The notes under the pieces were generated by a model, which saw only the letters and a list, made by a program, of their open reading frames with translations, was not told where the DNA came from and searched no databases. A stretch of DNA of 64,000 bases from Roseiarcus sp963832305 (GTDB lineage Bacteria; Pseudomonadota; Alphaproteobacteria; Rhizobiales; Beijerinckiaceae): the NCBI GenBank assembly GCA_963832305.1, contig CAWHTU010000025.1, forward strand, positions 85,862-149,861, given 5' to 3'. Numbering within the stretch: position 1 is the first letter of the stretch; every line of letters begins with the position of its first letter. A program made the translations under genes and the position numbers. Positions 25,124 through 35,131 of the stretch are shown piece after piece.

Positions 25124-25441
25124 TCAGAAGTGCTCGAGCCGCCCCCTTTCTGCGCCATGCGCCTGGGGTGCGCCAGTCGCCTCCGCGATCGGCAGCGCGT
25201 CCATGTCGGCGCGGATCCCGACGACCCCGCCGCTCGAGTCGCTGCGCCCCCTGATCAGCCCGACCACCCCGGTGCGTCCAATCCCTTGCACCACCTCGTC
25301 GCAGCCGAATTCGCGCAATTTTGCCGCGACGATCGCGGCGGTGCGGCGGGTATCATACAGGAGTTCGGGATGTTCGTGGAAATCGCGGCGCCACGCGGCG
25401 ATCTCGTCTTGCATTTCGGCAATTCGGTTCTTGACGGGCAT
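25124..25441 (-). pseudogene. Amidohydrolase M20 (hippurate hydrolase-like), N-terminal fragment
   Basis: Residues 1-93 are a normal start of the M20D amidohydrolase family: MPVKNRIAEMQDEIAAWRRDFHEHPELLYDTRRTAAIVAAKLREFGCDEVV, then GVVGIRADMDALPIAEATGAP. Full-length members are about 390 residues. Here similarity stops right after the ADMDALP motif, before the HACGHDGH metal site, and a stop follows 12 residues later. The enzyme cannot be active, so this is a deletion remnant. Confidence 0.85.
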
Positions 25442-25675
25442 GGCGTCTCGAGCCTCGAGCGGAAATGCGCCCGAGTCCCGAAGCCTAGTCCTGCCGACCC
25501 CTCAGTCAATCGTCATTTGCCCGTCCGAGGCCGAAACCTTGTATGTCATCGGGACAAATCCTCTTGATCGCAGAATCCACGCCCGCTCAGTCCCAAGAGA
25601 ACGTCGCCTGTACACGGCGGCCGCGTTCGGGCACAAACGCCGCGGCCCGGGACCCCATCTTCCAGGATTTCTTGC

Positions 25676-26719
25676 ATGGCTCGCGACTCGGCGCTCGATG
25701 TCTCGGTCGGGATCATCGCGGCGGTTGTGGTTTCGGCCGCCGCCTACCAGGCCAGCACGGTCTTCGCCCCGCTGGCGCTGGCGCTGTTCATCATCGCCAT
25801 CGTCTGGCCGTTGCAAAGCTGGCTTCAGGCGCGGATGCCAGGGCTCATCGCGCTCGCGATCACGATGACGGTGACCGTCGCCGCCTGCCTTTTCTTTGCG
25901 TCGCTGATCGTCTGGGGCTTCGGCCGGGTCGGCCATTCCATTCTCGCCGACTCGGCGCGCTATCAGGCCCTCTACGACAATGCGATCGCCTGGCTCGAGG
26001 GCCGCGGAATTTCGGTTGCCGGCTTGTGGAGCGAGCATTTCAACGTCGCCTGGCTGCTGCGCTGGGCGAGCCAGGTGACGGGGCGGGTCAATACGACGCT
26101 CAGCTTCTGGCTGATCGCCCTTGTTTACGTCATTCTGGGGTTGATGGAAGTCGAGGATCTCCAGCGGCGGATCGAGACCTATTTCAGCAGGGAGACCGCG
26201 ACGCTCCTCTTGGCGGCGACCGCGGCGACGGCGCGCAAAACCCGCAAGTACATGGAGGTGAGGACGTTGATGAGCCTCGCGACCGGCGCCCTCGTCTTCG
26301 CGTTCGCATGGGCGGCCGGGCTGCAATTCGCCCTCGAATGGGGCGTGATCGCGTTCGCGCTCAACTACATTCCCTTCATCGGCCCGTTCATCGCCACCCT
26401 GTTTCCGACCCTGCTCGCGATGGCGCAATTCGCCACGTGGCAGGCGGTGGTCGGCGTTTTCGTCTGCCTCAACATCATCCAGTTCGTGGTCGGCAGCTAT
26501 ATCGAGCCGCGGGTGTCCGGCGCCGTGCTCGCCATGTCGCCCTCGGCGGTGCTGTTCGCGGTCTTTTTCGGGACATTTCTCTGGGGGCTGTTCGGCGCCT
26601 TCATAGGGGTCCCGATCGCGCTCGCGATCGTTACCTTCTGCTCCTGTCACCCGTCGAGCCGATGGGTCTCCGATCTTCTCGGCGGCCCGGTGGAAGGCAA
26701 GCCCGCGGAGAGCCGCTAG
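25676..26719 (+). CDS. AI-2E family transporter (second copy)
   Basis: The 347-residue protein belongs to the same PerM/AI-2E family as the gene at 17440-18528 but is clearly diverged. Helices at the N-terminus (VGIIAAVVVSAAAYQASTVFAPLALALFIIAIVWPL), the motif ALNYIPFIGPFIATLFPTLLAMAQF and the ending GLFGAFIGVPIALAIVTF are characteristic. About seven or eight helices are predicted. The transported substrate is unknown. It is convergent with the metallophosphoesterase gene and overlaps its end by four bases. Confidence 0.88.
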   Translation: MARDSALDVSVGIIAAVVVSAAAYQASTVFAPLALALFIIAIVWPLQSWLQARMPGLIALAITMTVTVAACLFFASLIVWGFGRVGHSILADSARYQALYDNAIAWLEGRGISVAGLWSEHFNVAWLLRWASQVTGRVNTTLSFWLIALVYVILGLMEVEDLQRRIETYFSRETATLLLAATAATARKTRKYMEVRTLMSLATGALVFAFAWAAGLQFALEWGVIAFALNYIPFIGPFIATLFPTLLAMAQFATWQAVVGVFVCLNIIQFVVGSYIEPRVSGAVLAMSPSAVLFAVFFGTFLWGLFGAFIGVPIALAIVTFCSCHPSSRWVSDLLGGPVEGKPAESR

Positions 26720-28560
26720 CCGTCCTCCTCGGCGGCGGGGATGTCGATCCGCTCCGGGGCCATGAGCCCGAGCCGCCCGTCCGGCGCCGCGGCCAGCGCG
26801 TGGACGTAGAAATGCGTCGGCGTGGATTGCGGCGCCATCACCGGCGAGGGAGCGGAGACGATCTTAAGTTCGCCGCAGGCGCCGATCCAGTCGACATGGC
26901 GGTGGCCGTGCATGACGACGATGCGGCCGGCATAGGGCTTGAGGACCCGCTGAAACCAGCTGCCATTGACGAGCGCGGTGCCGACGCGCTCCGAGAAGGC
27001 CGTGACCGGCATCGGATATTCGATCAGATGATGGTGCAGCGCCACGATCCAGCGAGCTTTGGGATAGAGGTCGAATGCCGCCGTGAGCCGAAGCGCCTGC
27101 CCGGCCGGGATCATCCCGAGCGCGTTGGTGAACGAGAAATTGGTGTCGGCGTTCGAGTTGAGAATGGCGACCCCGAGGCCATCCTCCTCGTGCGGCGGCG
27201 CGATCATCGGGAACATTTCGTCCCAGAGGCGGGCAAGACGGCTCGCCAGCCGAAGACCGCCCTGATCGGCAAAGGTCGCGATCGCCTGGCGATGCGGTTC
27301 GAGCGCCGCCGTAAGGGTCAAGCCCGGCTCGGCGGCGCCCTCCCCTATCATGCGCAGGCGGTCGCCGCCGACGGCTGCGATCGCCGACAACGCCCGCATC
27401 TTGCGCAGGCTCTTGGCCGGGCTGAACGGCAGGTCGAGACGCGCCGGGTTGGCGCGGTCAACGATGTTGACGTCATGATTTCCCGGCAGGATCAGCATCC
27501 GCTCGGCGAGATCGGGATGCCCGGCGGCAATGTCGAAGAATTCCGCCCATTCGGCCGAACGTCCGGCGTCGGTCATGTCGCCGGTGATAAGGACGACGTC
27601 GAGCGGCCGGGCGGCGTGCGATTCTTCGAGACGCGCCATGACCCGCCTCAACCGCTCGTTGCCGCGCGGGCCGCCCCGCCCGCTCTCGATCCGGAAGCCG
27701 TAGCGCTCGCCGACAATATGGATGTCGGAGAGATGCGCCGCCCGCCAGACGCGCCCGACCGGCGGCGCGGCGTCGAACGCTTCGAGGTCGAGCGGCTGGT
27801 CGGTGCTCGCGTCGGCAAAGCCCCAGACGAGCGAGGCTGCGGCAAGATAGGCCGACATGATGACGACGGCGTTGGCGAGCGTCGGCCAGATGAGCCCGAG
27901 CGGTTGGGCGAGGTCCGACGCCGCTCCGATCCACCGGGTCGCGGGCCAGGCCGCGGCCGCGACCATGGCCGCGATCACTGCGAGGAGGAGTCCGGCGCCG
28001 GCGCAGCTCAGCGCCCGCATGCGCGCCAGCGCAGCGCCGCCCTTCGGCTTTAGCGCACGCTCGGCGAGATGCCGGATCGCCTCGCGGCACAATGCGTACC
28101 CGGGCTGAACCCCGAGCGCGTTGAGGGCCCAGAAATTCGATTCCGCCGCGCGAAACAGCGGCCGCCAGCCGATCCAGCCGACGCCAGCGACAGCGAGCAG
28201 CACGAGGGCGGCGCCGATGCCGGTCAATTCGACGACCCTGGCGAAGATGTCGCCTACCCATGCCGTCGCGACCAGCGGCGCGAGGCCGAGGATCGCCGCT
28301 GGAAGCACGATCGACGCCGCCCACGCGAGCACGAGTTTCGTCAGGCTGATCTCGGCGAGGAGGCTGCCGGCGATCGCGAGCAGAGACTTCTGCTTCGGGC
28401 TCGACGCGTCGTCCTCGGCGTCTCCGTCGCGCGGGTCGAGGATGAGGCCGTGCAAATCGCGCTTCACGCTTTGCGGCTCGGATTCGACGCTCGAAGGGAT
28501 CAAGGGAAGGCTCGCTTGGCGTCGGCAGGGAATTTCTCCGGGCCGGCGCCGCCATAGCAT
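26716..28560 (-). CDS. Membrane-anchored metallophosphoesterase
   Basis: The 614-residue product has two parts. Residues about 60-265 hold four or five membrane helices. From about 280 the calcineurin-like phosphoesterase fold follows with all metal motifs: HLSDIHI, LITGDMTDAG, LILPGNHDVN, IVALHHHLIEYP and VVMHGHRHVDWIG. Such enzymes act on phosphodiesters, cyclic nucleotides or lipid headgroups; the substrate here is unknown. The membrane anchor suggests a lipid-linked or surface substrate. Confidence 0.85.
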   Translation of the reverse strand: MLWRRRPGEIPCRRQASLPLIPSSVESEPQSVKRDLHGLILDPRDGDAEDDASSPKQKSLLAIAGSLLAEISLTKLVLAWAASIVLPAAILGLAPLVATAWVGDIFARVVELTGIGAALVLLAVAGVGWIGWRPLFRAAESNFWALNALGVQPGYALCREAIRHLAERALKPKGGAALARMRALSCAGAGLLLAVIAAMVAAAAWPATRWIGAASDLAQPLGLIWPTLANAVVIMSAYLAAASLVWGFADASTDQPLDLEAFDAAPPVGRVWRAAHLSDIHIVGERYGFRIESGRGGPRGNERLRRVMARLEESHAARPLDVVLITGDMTDAGRSAEWAEFFDIAAGHPDLAERMLILPGNHDVNIVDRANPARLDLPFSPAKSLRKMRALSAIAAVGGDRLRMIGEGAAEPGLTLTAALEPHRQAIATFADQGGLRLASRLARLWDEMFPMIAPPHEEDGLGVAILNSNADTNFSFTNALGMIPAGQALRLTAAFDLYPKARWIVALHHHLIEYPMPVTAFSERVGTALVNGSWFQRVLKPYAGRIVVMHGHRHVDWIGACGELKIVSAPSPVMAPQSTPTHFYVHALAAAPDGRLGLMAPERIDIPAAEEDG

Positions 28561-28633
28561 GCGGCGCGAGCGTTCGGTAGCAAGGGCGGGCGAACCGAAC
28601 TCGCCGTCGTTGCGCCTCTCGTGGTTGCGCTAT

Positions 28634-29779
28634 ATGCACGCGTTAACTTCCCGCCAGAGGACCCGTGCGTTGGCTCCATCCACCTGTCATCCGGCGCCGA
28701 GCGGCCTTGCTCGCGCGCTCTTCGCGGCGTCCGCGCTCGCGTTCCTGCTCGCTGGGTGCAACCAGGAAGCCAAGACCGAACCGCCGCAGCCGCGCCCGGT
28801 CCGCACCGTCACTGTGGAAAAGGGCGTGGTCGGCGATTCGGTCGTGCTCACCGGCGATATCCGGGCCGAGAACGAGGTCAATCTCGCCTTCCGCATCGGC
28901 GGACGGATCATCGAGCGCAAGGGCGAAGTCGGCGACAAGGTCGAGCCGGATGAGGTGCTGGCCAAGCTCGATCCGCAGGACGAACTGAACGCGCTCCGCT
29001 CAGCCCAAGCCGCGCTCGCCGCCGCGCGGGCCCAAGAGGTCGAAGCGCAGGGCAATTTCGACCGCCAGAACCACCTGATGGAAAGGGGCTTCACGACCCG
29101 GGCGATTTTCGATGCGGCGAACCAGGGGCTGAAGACGGCGCAGGCGCGGGTCGACGACGCGTCCGCGCAACTCGACATCGCCCAGGACCGGGTGGGCTTC
29201 ACCGAGCTCCAGGCCAATGTCACGGGGACGATCACCGCGCGAACCGCGGAATCGGGCCAGGTGGTTCAGGCGGGACAGCCGATCTTCACCGTCGCGCGGC
29301 AGGACGGGCGCGATGCCGTGTTCGACGTTCCGGCCAATGTTCTGCGCGCCGCGCCCACCGACGCGACGGTCACGATCGCGCTCGCCGACGACCCCTCGGT
29401 GACCGCCAAGGCGCGCGTTCGCACCGTCGATCCGCAGGCCGATCCTGTCACCCGCACCTTCCGCGTCCGCCTCAGCCTGATCGATCATCCGGAGGCGATG
29501 CGCCTCGGCGCGACCGTGACCGGGCGCCTCCAGCTCGAGGGCGGCAAGGGGATCTCGATTCCGGCCAGCGCCTTGACCTCGATCGAGCGGCAGCCCGCGG
29601 TGTGGATCGTCGATCCGGCGAGCCTCACGGTTGCGCTGCGCAACGTCGAAGTTCAGCGATTCGATCCGGCGACGGCGGTCATCTCCGGCGGGCTCGAGCC
29701 CGGCGACGTGGTGGTGACGGCAGGCGTCCAGGCGCTGCATCCGGGCCAGAAGGTCCGGCTGCTCGGGGCGACTTCGTGA
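28634..29779 (+). CDS. RND efflux periplasmic adaptor (HlyD/AcrA family) lipoprotein
   Basis: The ATG at 28634 gives 381 residues. A signal region ends in a lipobox (AFLLAGC, Cys42), so it is a lipoprotein. The adaptor fold follows: the barrel-sandwich start VLTGDIRAENEVNLAFRIGGRIIERKGEVGDKVEPDEVLAKLDPQD, a coiled-coil hairpin (about residues 120-200), then the beta-barrel region TVSVGQVV-like AESGQVVQAGQPIFTVA. Its stop codon overlaps the GTG start of the RND gene (GTGA), so the two subunits are coupled. An outer-membrane channel gene is not present here. Confidence 0.92.
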   Translation: MHALTSRQRTRALAPSTCHPAPSGLARALFAASALAFLLAGCNQEAKTEPPQPRPVRTVTVEKGVVGDSVVLTGDIRAENEVNLAFRIGGRIIERKGEVGDKVEPDEVLAKLDPQDELNALRSAQAALAAARAQEVEAQGNFDRQNHLMERGFTTRAIFDAANQGLKTAQARVDDASAQLDIAQDRVGFTELQANVTGTITARTAESGQVVQAGQPIFTVARQDGRDAVFDVPANVLRAAPTDATVTIALADDPSVTAKARVRTVDPQADPVTRTFRVRLSLIDHPEAMRLGATVTGRLQLEGGKGISIPASALTSIERQPAVWIVDPASLTVALRNVEVQRFDPATAVISGGLEPGDVVVTAGVQALHPGQKVRLLGATS

Positions 29780-32700
29780 GCGGACTCAACCTTTCCGATT
29801 GGGCGCTGAAGCATCGCTCGTTCATCGTCTTCCTGATGATCGTCGCGACGCTCGCCGGCGTCGCCTCGTTTTTCGGCCTCGGCCGGGCGGAGGACCCGCC
29901 CTTCACCTTCCGCACCATGATTGTTCAGGCCGCCTGGCCCGGCGCGACCATGGACGACACGCTGCAACAGGTCACCGAACGCATCGAGCGAAAGCTGCAG
30001 GAGACCCGGGGCCTCGACTTCCTGCGCAGTTACACCACGCCGGGCCTCACGACGATCTTCGTCAATCTGAAAGGCTCGACGAAGGCTGCGGAAGTGCCGG
30101 ATATCTGGTATCAGGTGCGCAAGAACGTCGGCGACATCCGCGGCGCGCTGCCGGCAGGCGTTGTCGGACCCGGCTTCAACGACGACTTCGGCGACACCTT
30201 CGGCATCATCTACGGCTTCACCGCCGACGGCTTCACCCACCGGGAACTGCGCGACTATGTCGAGGACATCCGCTCGCGCCTGCTGCAGGTCCCGGATGTA
30301 TCGAAGATCGAGCTCATCGGCGCGCAGGACGAGCAGATCTACGTCGAGTTCTCCGTGGCGGAGCTGGCGGGCCTCGGCATCGACCGGGCCGCGCTGATCG
30401 CGGCGCTCCGGGCGCAGAACACGGTCAGCCCCTCGGGCGAGCTCCAAACCGGCGACGAGACGATTTCGCTCCGGGTTTCGGGCGCGTTCCGGTCGGAAGC
30501 CGACCTGCTCGACGTCAACTTCCTCTCCAACGGCCGGCTGATCCGGCTGCGCGATATCGCGACCGTGAGACGCGCCTATTCCGATCCGCCGCAGCCGATG
30601 TTCCGCGTCAACGGCAAACCCGCGATCGGCCTCGCCATCGCCATGCGCGACGGCGGCGACATTCTGACGCTTGGCCGCAACGTGAGACATGCGGTCGACG
30701 CGAGCGTCGCCGACCTGCCGCTCGGCATCGACGCGACGCTGGTCTCCGATCAGCCGGTCGTCGTCCAGACCGCCATCGGCGAGTTCATGGAGTCGCTGTG
30801 GCAGGCGATCGCGATCATCATGGCGGTCAGCATCATCAGCCTGGGGTTGAGGCCCGGGTCGGTGGTCGCGCTCACGATCCCGCTCACGATCGCGATCGTC
30901 TTTCCGATCATGGGGGCGATGCACATCGACCTCCAGCGCATCTCGCTCGGCGCCCTCATCATCTCCTTGAGCCTGCTCGTCGACAGCGCCATGACCACGA
31001 TCGACGTGATGACGACCCGGCTCGCGCAAGGCGACAGCAAGGAGGAAGCGGCTTCGTTCGCCTATAAGACGCTGGCGCTGCCGATGCTGACCGGCACCTT
31101 CGTCACTATCGCGGGCTTCGTGCCGATCGGCTTCGCCCGCAGCGCCGCCGGCGAGTACACATTCTCGATCTTCGCCGTGGTGACGATCGCGCTCATCGTC
31201 TCGTGGTTCGTCGCGGTCCTGTTCGCGCCGCTGCTCGGGGTCTGGCTCCTCAAGAAGCCGGACGGAGCCGTCGCCGCTGAACCCAATTTCGTCATGCGGA
31301 CGTTCCGCTCGATCCTGGTCGGCGCGATGCGGATGCGCTGGGTCACGCTCGCGGTGACCCTCGCCTGCTTCGCCGCCTCGCTCCTCGCCCTGCCCTACGT
31401 GCCGCGGCAGTTCTTCCCCGCTTCCGACCGCCCTGAGCTCACCGTCGATCTGACGCTTGCCGCAAAACGCCTCGATCTACGCCAGTGAGGCAGCTTCCGC
31501 CAAGCTCGACGCGATGCTGAAAGGCGATCCGGACGTCGCGAGCTGGAGCACCTACGTCGGGCGAGGCGCGATCCGTTTCTACCTGCCGCTCGACGTCAAG
31601 CTCGCCAACGACTTCTTCTCCCAGGCGGTCGTGATCGCCAAGGACGTGCCGGCGCGCGAGCGGCTGCACGCGAAGCTCGAGAAGGCGCTCGCCGAGCAAT
31701 TGCCGAGCGCGATCGTGCGCGTGTCTCCGCTCGAGCTCGGGCCGCCGGTCGGCTGGCCGGTGCAATACCGGGTCAGCGGACCTGACGTCGCCGAAGTGCG
31801 GGCAATCGCGCTCAAGCTCGGCCAGGCGATGGGCGAAAACGCGAATCTGAGGCTGGTCAATTTCGACTGGATGGAGCCTTCGCGCGAGGTCAGGGTCAGG
31901 ATCGACCAGGATCAGGCGCGGCTGCTCGGCTTGAGCTCGCAGACGCTCGCCGACACGCTGAACGCCGTCATGAGCGGGACGCCGATCACCCAGGTCCGCG
32001 ACGGCATCTACCTCGTCAATGTCGTCGCCCGCGCCAACGACGAGCAGCGCGTGTCGCTTTCGACCCTGCGGTCGCTGCAACTGCCACTGCCCGGCGGGCG
32101 GACGGTGCCCTTGAGCCAGATCGCGACCTTCGACTTCGACCAGGAGTTTCCGCTGATCTGGCGGCGCGACCGGGTTCCGACGCTGACCGTCCAGGCCGAC
32201 GTCAACAACGGCGCGACCCCGGAAGGCGCGGTGGCTTCGCTCGAGCCGGCGATCGAGAAGCTCGAGGCGGGCCTGCCCGCCGGCTACCACATCGCCGTCG
32301 GCGGCACGGTCGAGGAGAGCGCCCAATCGCAGGCGTCCGTGTTCGCGCTCCTGCCCGCGGCTTTGTTCCTGATGCTGCTTTTTCTCATGGCGCAGCTCCA
32401 CAGCTTCGGCCGGGTGGCGCTGGTCGTGGCGACGGTCCCGCTCGGCCTGATCGGGATCGTGCTCGCGCTCATCATCGCGAACCGGCCGCTCGGCTTCGTC
32501 GCCATCCTCGGCATTCTGGCGCTGGTCGGCATGATCGCCCGCAACGCGGTCATCCTCATCGATCAGATCGAGACCGAGCGCGCCGAAGGGCGCGACATCT
32601 GGGACGCCGTGGTCGAGGCGACGCTCTCCCGCTTCCGCCCGATCATGCTGACCGCGATCTCGACCGTGCTCGGCCTCATCCCGATCGCCCCGACCGTGTT

Positions 32701-32827
32701 CTGGGGGCCAATGGCCTTCGCCATCATGGGCGGCCTGTTCGTCGCGACGATGCTGACGCTGTTGGTGCTTCCGGTGTTCTACATCACGCTCTATCGGGCG
32801 CAGCGGCCTGCGCCCGACGCCGCCTGA
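29776..32827 (+). pseudogene. RND efflux permease (AcrB/CzcA-like), split by a frameshift
   Basis: Two adjoining frames together make one RND pump of about 1015 residues. The first (29776-31488) starts SGLNLSDWALKHRSFIVFLMIVATLAGVASF and holds the first porter domain and helices TM2-TM7, including LVDSAMTTIDVM with its conserved Asp. It runs into non-family residues KRLDLRQ. The second (from 31457) begins LPQNASIYASEAASAKLDAMLKGDPDV and continues to the C-terminal helices (ARNAVILIDQIE). The extra base lies in CGCTTGCCGC at about 31457-31459. Restoring the frame gives a complete hydrophobe/amphiphile-type pump. Confidence 0.9.
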
Positions 32828-32867
32828 CTCTTCCCTTCAGACGGCGAGGAATTGGTGGAGGAGCCCG

Positions 32868-33198
32868 TCACCTAGCACCGCCGATGACGAGGACGCGCTG
32901 ACCGAAGCCGACCCAGTCAACCTTGACGGCCATGACCGTCTTTCCGGTTTTCGGATCGACGCCTTGCTTTGGCCCGGCAATGACCTTTCCCTGTAAAGCA
33001 GTCTTGCTGCAATTTTGGTAATTTTTGTCGCAACCTGCTGTACCGGTAACATTCACGCCGTCGTTGGAACGGGCGGTCCAGTATCCACCGATTTCGTCCG
33101 CCCCCTGAGCCGTGAAGCCGCCAGCATATACCGGGGTGGCAAAGAGCAAGACCCCGGACACAAGGGCGGAGAAACGAAAGATTCGTCTTAAAGACCAT
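32868..33198 (-). CDS. Small exported protein, probable frameshift near its start
   Basis: The clear coding part runs from a GTG at 33161: SGVLLFATPVYAGGFTAQGADEIGGYWTARSNDGVNVTGTAGCDKNYQNCSKTALQGKVIAGPKQGVDPKTGK and on to the stop. Upstream in the same frame lies LRRIFRFSALVSG, which completes a textbook signal peptide but has no start codon. An ATG at 33198 with GGAGAG before it is in the neighbouring frame; removing one T from TTT at 33190-33192 would join them as MVLRRIFRFSALVSG. The mature protein has three cysteines and belongs to no family I recognise. Confidence 0.55.
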
Positions 33199-33667
33199 AA
33201 CGTATCTCTCCATATGTAGGTGTCCGATCACGAGATAACGCATTTCCTGCGGCGCGATCCCTTCGCCGACCAAGCAGAGTATTAGAATACACCAAAGCAT
33301 CCACTGCGTCATCATGTTTTTCCGCCCGAGAACCCCAGAAGTTGCGTCAGTAGCTGCTCGCAGCCGTGTCGCGGAAACTTCACGAAGCCGGTCTTGATGT
33401 ATCGGGCCGCCACGCGCAATCGCGCGCGCTTGCCGTTGCTATCTCCTCAATCGCGGCTCGTGGTAGGCTACTGCCTCTACGAAGAACTCGCTGCTCGTCA
33501 CGCTTGATTTGTGGACGTTGGTCGAGGGCTTCCATCGTCCGCTGAATGTCATACGGCGGATGATCGGATTCGGCTGGGCGTCGATTCGATATCCTGCCGT
33601 GCGGCCAGGTGACTTCGCGCGCTCACGATCGCGGTGTAGGTCCGCGCTCGTGGATGTCCTCGGAGTC
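33199..33667. other. 470-bp region without a supported gene
   Basis: It lies between the small exported protein and the GntP-type permease. A minus-strand frame upstream of 33315 begins MMTQWMLWCILILCLVGEG, a hydrophobic start that leads only into the out-of-frame copy of the exported protein. No further feature is supported. Confidence 0.35.
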
Positions 33668-35128
33668 TCAGAACGACCCGACCGCGCTCCCCAGCACGAT
33701 CACCACAACCAGCGCCAGAAGGCCGCCGACGATCGAGACCATCACGATGTCCATGTAGCTCTCGCGATGGGTCGAGTTGCAGACCGCGAGCAGCGTCACC
33801 ACGGCGCCGTTGTGCGGCAGGCTGTCGAGCGTGCCGGCGCCGATGACCGCGACCCGGTGCAGGAGCCCGGGGTCGATGCCCTGCTCGTGGGCGATCTTGA
33901 GATAGGTCGCGCCCAGCGCGTCGAGCGCGATCGTCAAGCCCCCCGAGGCCGAGCCGGTCAGCGACGCCAGCACATTGGTCGCGACCGCCAGAGACACCAG
34001 CGGCCCGCCCTCGATGCCGAGCACCCAGTCGCGCACCATTTCGAACGCCGGCAGCGCGGCGACGACCGAGCCGAAGCCGACGAGACTCGCGACGCTCACG
34101 ACCGGCAGCACGGACGCGTTGGCCCCGGCGTCCATGCTGTCGCGCAACGCCGTCAGGCGGCGGAAGTTGATCGCGATCAGGACGACGATCGCCGCCGCGA
34201 GCGCCGTCACCACCGCCCATACGCCGCCGACCGCGGCGAGCGACGTCGAGCCCCATGCCTTGCCGGCCAGAAACGATGCGTCCATCCGCGGCAGGACGAA
34301 GAACGACATCAGGAGATTGACCGCCACGACGATGACGAGCGGCAGCGCCGCAAGCGCGATCGGCGGCCCCGCGTCGCTCGGGCGCCCGTGCGCCGCTTCC
34401 GGCGGGTCGAACGTGCTTGCGGTCGTTGCGCGCTCGCGCACGACGAGATCCTCCGCCGCACGCTCTACGTCGGCGCCGCCCGGCGCCGCATCGCCATAGC
34501 CTTCGCCCTTGGCGCGGGCGCTTCGCTCGGCCCGCCCGAGCCACCACATGCCGAAGCCGAACATGACGATCGCCGCGATGATTCCGAGCCCCGGCGCGGC
34601 AAACGGCGTCGTGCCGAAGAACGGCATCGGAATCGCGTTCTGGATCGCCGGCGTCCCCGGCAGCGCCGACATGGTGAAGGTGGTCGTGCCGAGCGCGATC
34701 GCCGCCGGCATCAGGCGGCGCGGAATCGCGGCGGCGCGAAAAAGCTCATGCGCCATCGGCGCAAGCACGAAGAAGGCCACGAACAGGCTGACCCCGCCGT
34801 AGGTGACGATCGCGCCCGCGAGCACGACCGCGAGCACGGCGCGCTGGGGGCCGAGCCGCTCGGTCATGAACTTCGCGATCGAGCTCACCGAGCCCGAATC
34901 CTCCATGAGCTTGCCGAACAGGGCGCCGAGCAGAAAGATCGGGAAGAACTGCATGACGAACTGGGCGGCGCTCGCCATGAAGGTCTGCGTCCAGTGGGCG
35001 AGCAGCGGCTCGCCGGCCAGCGCGGCGGCGAGGATCGCGGCGGCGGGCGCGAGCAAGAGGATGCTCCAGCCCCGGTAGGCGAGCCAGATCAGGAGCCCGA
35101 GCGCAACCAGAATGCCCAGAAGTCCCAT
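33668..35128 (-). CDS. GntP family permease (possible hydroxybutyrate/organic acid transporter)
   Basis: The 486-residue protein has about 12 membrane helices in the GntP/CitMHS-like arrangement. Landmark segments are QFFPIFLLGALFGKLMEDSGSVSSIAKFMTERLG, YGGVSLFVAFFVLAPMAHELFRAAAIPRRL, TMSALPGTPAIQNAIPM and LASLTGSASGGLTIALDALG. Related permeases in Rhizobiales are annotated as carrying D-3-hydroxybutyrate or gluconate. The patatin gene ends three bases before this one starts, and that pairing recurs in PHB-storing bacteria, supporting a hydroxybutyrate role by inference. Confidence 0.85.
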   Translation of the reverse strand: MGLLGILVALGLLIWLAYRGWSILLLAPAAAILAAALAGEPLLAHWTQTFMASAAQFVMQFFPIFLLGALFGKLMEDSGSVSSIAKFMTERLGPQRAVLAVVLAGAIVTYGGVSLFVAFFVLAPMAHELFRAAAIPRRLMPAAIALGTTTFTMSALPGTPAIQNAIPMPFFGTTPFAAPGLGIIAAIVMFGFGMWWLGRAERSARAKGEGYGDAAPGGADVERAAEDLVVRERATTASTFDPPEAAHGRPSDAGPPIALAALPLVIVVAVNLLMSFFVLPRMDASFLAGKAWGSTSLAAVGGVWAVVTALAAAIVVLIAINFRRLTALRDSMDAGANASVLPVVSVASLVGFGSVVAALPAFEMVRDWVLGIEGGPLVSLAVATNVLASLTGSASGGLTIALDALGATYLKIAHEQGIDPGLLHRVAVIGAGTLDSLPHNGAVVTLLAVCNSTHRESYMDIVMVSIVGGLLALVVVIVLGSAVGSF

Positions 35129-35131
35129 CGG

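Noticed and set aside
25502..28053. Very long open frames on both strands opposite the AI-2E transporter and the metallophosphoesterase
   Set aside because: They are frame shadows of well-supported genes, with Arg-rich composition and no motifs.
31457..31488. Programmed ribosomal frameshift in the RND permease
   Set aside because: No slippery heptamer or downstream pseudoknot is evident, and RND pumps are not known to use one. A simple indel explains it.
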